NCBI RefSeq assembly: GCF_014196505.1
Contig: NZ_JACIDW010000002.1
Span: forward strand, 310,001-374,000
From: Rhizobium metallidurans
GTDB taxonomy: Bacteria > Pseudomonadota > Alphaproteobacteria > Rhizobiales > Rhizobiaceae
Length of the DNA stretch: 64,000 nucleotides
Direction of reading: 5' to 3'
Below are positions 57,489 to 64,000 of this stretch, in pieces. The first letter of the stretch is position 1, and the number at the start of each line of letters is the position of its first letter. The notes beneath the pieces are model-generated. The model searched no databases, was not told the DNA's origin, and worked only from the letters and a program-made list of their open reading frames with translations. The position numbers and the translations under genes are program-made.

Positions 57489-58292
57489 ATGGCGCGTCAG
57501 ACCTATTGGAAGGGTTATCTCAAGCTGTCGCTCGTGACCGCGTCGGTATCGCTGACGCCGGCGACCACGGATACCAACCAGCTGCGGTTTCATGTGCTGA
57601 ACCGCAAGACCAGAAATCGCGTCGAAAGCCGCTATGTCGACAGCGTCACCCACAAGCCGATTTCGGACAAGGATCAGGCCAAGGGCTATCCCCGCGGCGA
57701 GGACGACTATGTCATCCTCGAGGACGACGAGATCAGCGAGGTCGGGCTGGAGAGCACGCGCACCATCGACATATCGAGCTTCGTGCCGCGCGGCTCGATC
57801 GATTGGATCTGGTACGACAAGCCGCATTTCCTGGCGCCGGAAGACAAGGTCGGCGTCGAGGCTTTCTGCGTCATCCGCGAGGCGATGAAGGCAAACGATG
57901 TCGTCGGCATCGCCCGTCTCGTTCTCTACCGCCGCGAACGCGCCGTGCTGCTGGAGCCGCAGGGCAAGGGCATCGTGCTCTGGACGCTGCATTTCGGCGA
58001 CGAGGTCCGCGAGCCGGCCGGGACTGTCGATCTTGCCAGCAAGACCGACCATAAGGTGCTGGCGCTGATGAGCAAGCTGGTCAAGGACCGCACCGAGGAA
58101 TGGAAACCCTCGATGGTCACCGATCCCGTGCAGAAACGCATCCGGGCGATGATCCGCGCCAAGCAGAAGAGCCTGCCGAAGCCCGTGGCGGCAACGAAGC
58201 GCCCGCCGGTTAAATCCACCGGCAACGTCGTCAATATCATGGACGCGCTGAAGAAGAGCATCGCCAAGGATGGCGGACGGCCGAAGCACTAG
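57489..58292 (+). CDS. ku: Ku protein, non-homologous end joining
   Basis: 267 residues from MARQTYWKGYLKLSLVTASV, a usual bacterial Ku size. Ku-core blocks: LNRKTRNRVESRYVDSVTHK, RGEDDYVILEDDEISEVGLE, SIDWIWYDKPHFLAPEDKVG, AFCVIREAMKANDVVGIARL. Homodimers ring DNA ends and recruit LigD. The extra upstream codons have no ribosome site. It converges with ligD (25 bp apart). C-terminal basic tail (KQKSLPKPVAATKRPPVKST). Confidence 0.93.
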   Translation: MARQTYWKGYLKLSLVTASVSLTPATTDTNQLRFHVLNRKTRNRVESRYVDSVTHKPISDKDQAKGYPRGEDDYVILEDDEISEVGLESTRTIDISSFVPRGSIDWIWYDKPHFLAPEDKVGVEAFCVIREAMKANDVVGIARLVLYRRERAVLLEPQGKGIVLWTLHFGDEVREPAGTVDLASKTDHKVLALMSKLVKDRTEEWKPSMVTDPVQKRIRAMIRAKQKSLPKPVAATKRPPVKSTGNVVNIMDALKKSIAKDGGRPKH

Positions 58293-58316
58293 CTCCTCGC
58301 ATATATCGGGCTATTC

Positions 58317-60854
58317 TTACTTGCGCTTTTCGAGCGGCGCCGCCGCGTGGAAGAAATCCGCCCACGGATCGCTTGCCAGCGAGTTCATCCGCGAAGGCGT
58401 GTTGTCGACGGTGAAATAGGCCGGGCCGATTTCTTCCGTCAGCTCGCTCCAATCAAGCGGCATCGACACGGCGGCACCGGGCCGGGCGCGGGTCGAATAG
58501 GCGGCGACGGCGGTGTTGCCTCGTCCGTTGCGGAGATAATCGATGAAGATCTTGCCGTTGCGTTTCGCCTTGGTGGCGGTCGCCAGATATTTGTCCGGCT
58601 GATCTTTCGTCATCCCGTCCGCCAGCGCCTTCGCGAAGGCCTTGGCCTGCACCCATCCGGCCTTCGGCTTCAGCGGCGTCACCACATGGAGACCCTTGCC
58701 GCCGGAGGTCTTCACGAAGGCAGCCAGCCCCGCCGCCTCGAGCCGCTGCTTCAACTCGTGGGCCGCAGCGATCACCTCGGCCCAGGCGACATCGTCGGCC
58801 GGATCGAGATCCATGGTGATCATGTCGGGCTTCTCGAAGCTCGCGGTCGTCGCCCCCCAGGGGTGGACCTCGAGAACGGCCGATTGCACCAGCGCGACGA
58901 GCCCGTCGAAATCAGCGATACGCAGCAGCTTTTCGCCACCCCGGTCCTTCGGATCTGATATCTCCTCGATATGGGCGTTCATTCCCTTCCAGGCATGCTT
59001 CTGGAAGAAGCGTTGGCGTCCGGCAATACCGTCAGGGCAGCGCAGCAGCGCCAGCGGGCGGTTGACCACGAAGGGCTCCATGAAGCGCCAGACCTGCGCG
59101 TAATAATCCGCAAGTCCCTGCTTGGTGACGCCCTGATCCGGCCAGTAGATGCGATCGGGGTGGGTGAGCGCGACGTTCGATTGCGGCGCCGGATCGGCCT
59201 TGCCTTTTTCGGTCTCGCGCATTACATCCCCCGCCGCCTTGTCCTCGCGCAGCCCGCGAAACGCCGCATGCCGCAGATTGCCGTCCGCCGACCATGCCTG
59301 AAACTCCACATCCGCCACAAGCCTGGGCTTGACGTGGACAAGCCCGCGCCGCGCCTCGGCCGACAGGGTATCCTCGAAGGCGGTTTTCGCCTGCCGGTCC
59401 TGCGAAAGACGGTCATGCAGCATTTTGGCGGTCGAAACCGAGAATCCGGTGCCGACGCGGCCGACATAGTGAAGCTTGCCGCCCTTGTAATAGCCCATGG
59501 CCAGCGAACCGATCGCGTTCTTCGTCGCCGTCGACGGCACGAAGCCGCCGATCACGAACTCCTGCCGTTTCGAGCACTTGGACTTGACCCACTCACCCGA
59601 ACGTCCGGAGCTATAGTTGCTGTCGCCACGCTTGGAGATCACACCCTCCAGCCCCAGGCCGCAGGCATGGTCGAGCACGAGCGAACCCTTCTCGGTGAAA
59701 TGGCTGCTGTAGCGCAGTGTCGGGTTATCAGGAGCCAGAAGCGTTTCCAGCAAGGCCTTGCGGGAAAGCAGCGACACCTCGCGCATGTCGTGCCCGTCGA
59801 GATGCAGGAGATCGAAGCCGTAGAACACGAAGCGGTCCTTGTGCCCTTCGCTGAGATCGCTCTGCAGCGCGGAAAAATCCGAAGCGCCATTGTCGCGCTC
59901 GACCACCACCTCGCCGTCGATCAAGGCCGATTGCACCGGCAGCTCCGAGAATGCCCTCGCAAGCACTTCGCCGAACCGCTCCGTCCAGTCCAGCCCCGTG
60001 CGCGTCAGCATCGTCACCTTGCCGTGGTCGATCCTGATCTGCAGCCTGTAGCCATCGAACTTGATCTCGTGGACCCACCCGTCGCCAACAGGCGGTTTCG
60101 GCTTCAGCTTGGCGAGCGCGGGCTCGACGAAGTCAGGGAGGCCGGCCTTGACCGCACCGTCGGGCCATTGGCGCGGTTTGGTCTTGGTCGCCCTCGACTT
60201 TGGATCGGACGACGTGGTGCGCCCCTTCCCGGCCTCACTGCTGTCCGTCCCTTTTGGCCGCGAGTGCCAGGCGGCATCCGGGTTCTTGGCCACCTCTTCG
60301 ATCTTGCGGCCGGTTTTCGCCGATTCAGGCCGCAGCTTCAGGATATCGCCCTTGGCGCGCGCTTCCTCGTCCTCGGCCTTGATCAGCAGCCAGTTCTCCC
60401 GGGTTTCGCCGGGCTTGCCGTGCATCCGCACCAGATGCCAGCGACCTTTCAGCTTGTCGCCATCGAGGTCGAATTCCATGTGGCCCTTCTTGTATGCCTT
60501 GCGCATGTCACCATGCGGTGCCCATGTGCCGCGATCCCAGACGATGACGGTGCCGCCGCCATACTCGCCCTTCGGGATGATGCCCTCGAAGTCGCCATAG
60601 TCGAGCGGGTGGTCCTCCACATGCACCGCCAGACGTTTGTCGTCGGGATTGAGGCTCGGCCCGCGCGTCACCGCCCAGCTCTTCAGCACCCCGTCCATTT
60701 CCAGCCGGAAGTCGTAATGCAGCCGCGTCGCGTCGTGTTTCTGGATCACGAAGCTCAGCGCGTTGCTGTCTCGCGCCGTAGAGGCACGTTTTCCGCCGTG
60801 CGGCTCCGGCGTCCGCTTGAAATCGCGCTTGGCGTGATAGGTTTCGAGCGCCAT
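58317..60854 (-). CDS. ligD: Multifunctional ATP-dependent DNA ligase LigD
   Basis: 845 residues with three domains. The N-terminal phosphoesterase (about 30-190) has QKHDATRLHYDFRLE and AVHVEDHPLDYGDFEG metal motifs. The ligase (about 230-540) has the nucleotidyl-transfer Lys265 in EIKFDGYR, plus LIDGEVVV and GLEGVISKR. The C-terminal polymerase/primase (about 570-840) has MDLDPADD and SGGKGLHV. The order phosphoesterase-ligase-polymerase is seen in many rhizobial and Pseudomonas LigDs. It repairs double-strand breaks with Ku; the second ku gene ends 2 bp upstream. Confidence 0.95.
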   Translation of the reverse strand: MALETYHAKRDFKRTPEPHGGKRASTARDSNALSFVIQKHDATRLHYDFRLEMDGVLKSWAVTRGPSLNPDDKRLAVHVEDHPLDYGDFEGIIPKGEYGGGTVIVWDRGTWAPHGDMRKAYKKGHMEFDLDGDKLKGRWHLVRMHGKPGETRENWLLIKAEDEEARAKGDILKLRPESAKTGRKIEEVAKNPDAAWHSRPKGTDSSEAGKGRTTSSDPKSRATKTKPRQWPDGAVKAGLPDFVEPALAKLKPKPPVGDGWVHEIKFDGYRLQIRIDHGKVTMLTRTGLDWTERFGEVLARAFSELPVQSALIDGEVVVERDNGASDFSALQSDLSEGHKDRFVFYGFDLLHLDGHDMREVSLLSRKALLETLLAPDNPTLRYSSHFTEKGSLVLDHACGLGLEGVISKRGDSNYSSGRSGEWVKSKCSKRQEFVIGGFVPSTATKNAIGSLAMGYYKGGKLHYVGRVGTGFSVSTAKMLHDRLSQDRQAKTAFEDTLSAEARRGLVHVKPRLVADVEFQAWSADGNLRHAAFRGLREDKAAGDVMRETEKGKADPAPQSNVALTHPDRIYWPDQGVTKQGLADYYAQVWRFMEPFVVNRPLALLRCPDGIAGRQRFFQKHAWKGMNAHIEEISDPKDRGGEKLLRIADFDGLVALVQSAVLEVHPWGATTASFEKPDMITMDLDPADDVAWAEVIAAAHELKQRLEAAGLAAFVKTSGGKGLHVVTPLKPKAGWVQAKAFAKALADGMTKDQPDKYLATATKAKRNGKIFIDYLRNGRGNTAVAAYSTRARPGAAVSMPLDWSELTEEIGPAYFTVDNTPSRMNSLASDPWADFFHAAAPLEKRK

Positions 60855-60856
60855 GG

Positions 60857-61726
60857 TCAGCTCGCCTTCGTCGATCCGCCGTTACCGCGCGCGGCGCTCC
60901 TGGCGGATGCCTTGCCCGCCATCTTGCCGCTCGTCTTCCCACTCGCCTTGCCGCTCATCTTCGCGCTCTCGCGCAGCGCTTCCATGAGGTCGATCACCTT
61001 GCCCTTCGGCTCGGCCTTGCGCTTGGGCAGCGCCCTGCCCTCGATCTTCGCCTGCACCAGTTCCGCCAGCGCCGCCTCGTAGCGATCCTCATAATCCCGG
61101 GGATTGAAGCTGCCTTTCTTGGTGCCGATGATATGGCCGGCGAGTTCGATCATTTCCTTGTCGAACTTGATATCGGGAATATCCTTGAACACCGTCTCGG
61201 CGTTGCGCACCTCGTAATCGTAGTTCAGCGTGGTCGCGACGATGCAATCGTCCTGCGGCCTGATCAGCACGGTGCGCGTCTTGCGAAACAGAACGGCCTC
61301 ACCGAGCGCGGCGACCTTCTGGTCCCGCATCGCCCGCGCGATCAGTGCCAGCGCCTCCTCGTCGTCCTCGCTGACCGGCGCAAGATAATAGGGCCGGTCG
61401 AAATAGAGCTTGTTGATCTCGTCATAGGGAACGAAGCCCTGCACCGTCAGGAGCTTGTCGCTCTCGGGCGCGAAGGCGGCAAGTTCCTCGCCCTCGATCA
61501 TGACGTAGTCGCCGCTATCCAGCCGGTAGCCCTTCACCTGGTCGTCGCGTTCCACCGGCTTTCCCGTCTCGCTGTCGACGAACTGCCGCTCGACGCGATG
61601 GCCGGTCTTGCGATTGATGATGTTGAAGGAAATGCGGTCAGCGACCGAGACCGCGGTGTAGAGCCCCACCGCGCAGACGAGATCGCCCACCTTCAGATGC
61701 CCCTTCCAGCTTGCCCGCGCGGCCAT
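60857..61726 (-). CDS. ku: Second Ku protein, co-operonic with ligD
   Basis: 289 residues: MAARASWKGHLKVGDLVCAV, RISFNIINRKTGHRVERQFV, YVMIEGEELAAFAPESDKLL, PYDEINKLYFDRPYYLAPVS, a full Ku core. The C-terminal tail is unusually rich in Lys/Ser/Ala (KASGKTSGKMAGKASARSAA) and may bind DNA. It precedes ligD by 2 bp in the same direction, while the first ku faces it. Two different Kus may act in different conditions or form heterodimers. Confidence 0.93.
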   Translation of the reverse strand: MAARASWKGHLKVGDLVCAVGLYTAVSVADRISFNIINRKTGHRVERQFVDSETGKPVERDDQVKGYRLDSGDYVMIEGEELAAFAPESDKLLTVQGFVPYDEINKLYFDRPYYLAPVSEDDEEALALIARAMRDQKVAALGEAVLFRKTRTVLIRPQDDCIVATTLNYDYEVRNAETVFKDIPDIKFDKEMIELAGHIIGTKKGSFNPRDYEDRYEAALAELVQAKIEGRALPKRKAEPKGKVIDLMEALRESAKMSGKASGKTSGKMAGKASARSAARGNGGSTKAS

Positions 61727-61728
61727 GT

Positions 61729-61998
61729 CTATTCCTCCCGCCCCGTGTTGCGCCGCAGCCGCTCATCGAGCGCCACGATCTTCTCCACCGAGGCGATTTC
61801 GTCGCTGGTCACGACAGGAACCGGATCGCTGGCGATCGCCTCCAGCACGTCGCTCGACAGCGCGCCATGGCGGATCGCCCACTCCAGCGTTTCGCGGGTC
61901 TCGCGCTCGGCCTTCAGCTGCGCGTAGAGCGCGATGATCAGCCGGTCGCGTGCATCGAAGTGGCCGCGTTTCTCATCGGTTTTGCGGACATGCGCCAT
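61729..61998 (-). CDS. Small protein upstream of ku2-ligD
   Basis: 89 residues, helical and charged: HVRKTDEKRGHFDARDRLII, YAQLKAERETRETLEWAIRH, PVVTSDEIASVEKIVALDER. It ends 2 bp before ku, so it is co-transcribed with the end-joining genes. No known motif; a regulatory or structural partner is possible. Confidence 0.65.
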   Translation of the reverse strand: MAHVRKTDEKRGHFDARDRLIIALYAQLKAERETRETLEWAIRHGALSSDVLEAIASDPVPVVTSDEIASVEKIVALDERLRRNTGREE

Positions 61999-62227
61999 CG
62001 AAACCTGCCTCCCTTGCCGGTTGGAGCAGTAACCGGCCAGCGGCCGGAAAGTTCCGCGCGTCCCTCACATGTCCAACTGTCGCAGATCTGAGACAGGTCC
62101 GGTCACCGCCGTGATGCCCAAACGACGGCTTACATTGCCGCGAGTTGCCAAGGACGTGTATTTTCGTCACACTCCTGTCGATGATCTGTGGTGGTAGGAG
62201 CTGCAGCTCTTGATGGGAGGAACCCCG

Positions 62228-63187
62228 ATGCACGAACACTCTGCGCATGCGGAGCATGTCTACACGTGCACGCAGCGCGATTCAGCCGCGGCAAGTTCTT
62301 CCGTGGTCGCCTCCTGGCGCCGCTGCATCGCCATGCACCAGCTGGCGCCGGAAGAGCGGCGCGCGCCTCTCCGCCTCATGGACCAGGAGTTCAGGCAGGC
62401 CCGCGAACAATCCGAGCAGCTGATCGCCAACGCCACCGACGAACTCGACCGTCTGTTCACGACGGCAGGAAAGGCCGGCTGCTGCCTGCTTCTGACCGAC
62501 CGCGATGGCATCGCGCTGGAGCGCCGCGGCGCGATCGGCGACGACAAGGAATTTCACGATCTCGGCCTCTGGACCGGCTCGGTCTGGACCGAAGCCAGCA
62601 TCGGCACCAACGGCATCGGCACGGCGCTGGCCGACGAGCGCTCGGTCTCGATCTTTCGCGACCAGCACTTCTTCTGCTCCAACATCAAGCTCAGCTGCAC
62701 GACATCGCCGATCCGCGATCATCGTGGGCAGCTGGCGGCCGCGCTCGACATCTCCACCTGCCGCGACGACGTCAACGAGATGACGCTCGGCATTCTCGCG
62801 CAGATGGTGCGCGATGCCGCCATGCGCATCGAGATCAATCTCTTCCGCAGCGCCTATGCCGGCGCCCGCTTCGTGATGGTGCCCTCGGGAACCAACCCGA
62901 CCGCGGCGCTTCTGGCCGTCGATCGCCACGACCTCGTGCTCGGCGCCACCCGCGCCGCGCGCCTGGCGCTGAAGCTCGACGACCGCAGCATCGCCGCCGG
63001 CATTCCGGCCGCCGATGCCCTGCACGAGACCCGCATGTCCGACGACGAGGATCTCGTCGAGGCCGAACGCGCGGCATTGCTGAGGGCTCTGACCCGCTCC
63101 AGCGGCAACGTCTCGCAGGCGGCGATCGCGCTCGGCATGAGCCGCGCCACGCTGCATCGCAAGATGAAGAAGCTCAATCTGCACTAG
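62228..63187 (+). CDS. AcoR-like regulator lacking the AAA+ domain
   Basis: 319 residues from MHEHSAHAEHVYTCTQ; GGGAGGA precedes this ATG. The N-terminal half (VVASWRRCIAMHQLAPEERR, then GAF-like LTDRDGIALERRGAIGDDKE, GLWTGSVWTEASIGTNGIGT) is that of AcoR/aldehyde-alcohol sensors. The C-terminal 40 residues are a Fis-type helix-turn-helix (SSGNVSQAAIALGMSRATLH). The sigma-54-interacting AAA+ module is missing, so it may act without sigma-54. It precedes an aldehyde dehydrogenase gene, its likely target. The stop codon TAG is completed by the inserted repeat element. Confidence 0.85.
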   Translation: MHEHSAHAEHVYTCTQRDSAAASSSVVASWRRCIAMHQLAPEERRAPLRLMDQEFRQAREQSEQLIANATDELDRLFTTAGKAGCCLLLTDRDGIALERRGAIGDDKEFHDLGLWTGSVWTEASIGTNGIGTALADERSVSIFRDQHFFCSNIKLSCTTSPIRDHRGQLAAALDISTCRDDVNEMTLGILAQMVRDAAMRIEINLFRSAYAGARFVMVPSGTNPTAALLAVDRHDLVLGATRAARLALKLDDRSIAAGIPAADALHETRMSDDEDLVEAERAALLRALTRSSGNVSQAAIALGMSRATLHRKMKKLNLH

Positions 63188-63450
63188 GGTCAAAACTCAA
63201 TCAGGATAGGGGTTCTGCAAGCTGTATTTTGTGTCTGAGTAGGAGGAGAGGTGCGGGAAATGCCCATCATTTTCAAACCTTTCCGACGCCCGCAGGCACA
63301 AAATACAGCTTGCCCGCAGGGTTGGCGATGACGGGCCGCCTGATCGCAACCAATGCTCGACAAGACCAGAAGGTCTTGCCTTGCGCTTGTTTGCTTCCAT
63401 CCAATCCCGTCATCGTCAACAGAACCCCTATCCTGATTGAGTTTTGACCC
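63187..63450. mobile_element. MITE-like element, 264 bp, TA target duplication
   Basis: 31-bp perfect terminal inverted repeats (GGGTCAAAACTCAATC... at 63187-63217 and its complement 63420-63450) bounded by TA on both sides (63185-63186, 63451-63452). No transposase gene. TA duplications point to IS630/Tc1-type mobilisation. Inside is a second 16-bp inverted pair (63218-63233 with 63297-63312, CAAGCTGTATTTTGTG). The regulator stop TAG is TA from the target plus G of the element; without it the stop would be TAA. Confidence 0.8.
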
Positions 63451-63600
63451 TAATCCTGTTGTAGTCGGCACTGATGTAGCAGCGATGCGACACTGTGCGC
63501 TGCGGTATCGCCGGGTGCCGCTATATCCCGACACAAAAGACGCGCAGATTTCCTCCCACGGGTTCGCGTCCGAACCTGGCTCATCTCAAGGGAGGATGAC

Positions 63601-64000
63601 ATGCTGCATCAGAAAATCGTCGAGTCGCCGTTCAAGCTGAAGTACGGGAACTATATCGGCGGCGAATGGCGCGAGCCGATCGAAGGCAAATACTTCGACA
63701 ACATCACCCCGGTCACCGGCGGCAAGCTCTGCGAAATTCCGCGCTCCAGCGAAAAGGACATCAACGCGGCGCTCGATGCCGCCCATGCCGCCAAGGACAA
63801 GTGGGCGCGCACCTCGGTCGCCGAGCGCGCCAATATCCTGATGAAGATCGCCCAGCGGATGGAGGACAAGCTGGAAGTTCTGGCCCAGGCCGAGACGTGG
63901 GACAACGGCAAGCCGATCCGCGAAACCATGGCCGCCGACATTCCACTCGCCATCGACCACTTCCGCTACTTCGCGTCCTGCGTACGCGCCCAGGAAGGCT
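63601..64000 (+). CDS. Aldehyde dehydrogenase, 3' truncated by window edge
   Basis: 133 residues are visible, MLHQKIVESPFKLKYGNYIG first. GEWREPIEGKYFDNITPVTG and the helix ERANILMKIAQRMEDKLEVL, then ETWDNGKPIRETMAADIPLA are the NAD-binding start of AldB/ExaC-type acetaldehyde dehydrogenases. The catalytic Cys and Glu lie beyond the window. GGGAGGATGAC precedes the ATG. Downstream of the AcoR-like gene, the usual pair. The gap 63452-63600 must hold its promoter; no clear sigma-54 site (GG..GC) stood out. Confidence 0.88.
   Translation, partial: MLHQKIVESPFKLKYGNYIGGEWREPIEGKYFDNITPVTGGKLCEIPRSSEKDINAALDAAHAAKDKWARTSVAERANILMKIAQRMEDKLEVLAQAETWDNGKPIRETMAADIPLAIDHFRYFASCVRAQEG

Noticed and set aside
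1-64000. CRISPR array
   Set aside because: No regularly spaced repeat series seen anywhere.

Overview
The window is GC-rich chromosome of an alphaproteobacterium, most likely a member of the Rhizobiaceae (Rhizobium, Agrobacterium, Ensifer or Shinella type). The basis is the gene content and style: a metH with a SahR-type palindrome, a Ku/LigD end-joining cluster with two ku genes, rhizobial intergenic palindromes, and SIMPL-domain and GntR/FCD genes. The genus is inferred and was not looked up.

Left host segment (1-15778): the 3' part of a PP2C-like phosphatase; cobalamin-dependent methionine synthase metH, divergent from an AGE-family sugar epimerase/isomerase; three small genes; a five-gene operon (ABC ATPase, substrate-binding protein, two permeases, hydantoin-racemase-like enzyme) divergent from a GntR/FCD regulator; a small unknown gene; a SIMPL-domain periplasmic protein; and tRNA-Ile2(CAU).

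Prophage (15779-55074, 39,296 bp): a complete-looking Mu-like transposable phage lying right-to-left. Both ends begin TGT and are flanked by the 5-bp duplication GCCCT. It sits inside the transcription terminator of the tRNA gene. From its left end (window right) it carries: about 800 bp without a clear gene; a repressor and a coupled 56-codon ORF on +; an operator of four half-sites; a Ner-like regulator; small early genes, ParB-like protein, MuA-type transposase and MuB-type ATPase; a middle block (DUF3164, a second ParB-like protein, a CtrA-like winged-helix protein, GemA, DNA methyltransferase, Mor activator); a lysis cassette (GH19 endolysin, holin-like protein, overlapping spanins); the head genes (terminase, portal, gpF, gpG, protease with nested scaffold, decoration, capsid); the contractile tail with a -1 frameshift in the chaperone gene; tail fibre and assembly genes; and a membrane-anchored cargo gene at the extreme right end.

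Right host segment (55075-64000): a lipoprotein, a MYG1-family hydrolase, an end-joining cluster (ku, ligD, second ku, small gene), an AcoR-like regulator without the AAA+ domain, a 264-bp MITE-like element whose insertion supplies the last base of that regulator's stop codon, and the start of an aldehyde dehydrogenase gene.

How it fits together: the phage is apparently held by a repressor/operator switch, replicates by MuA/MuB transposition, turns on late genes through Mor, and builds a myovirus particle. The most unusual items are the CtrA-type DNA-binding domain, an opposite-strand coiled-coil gene inside the early operon, cargo genes at the right end and between head genes, and the tRNA-terminator insertion site.
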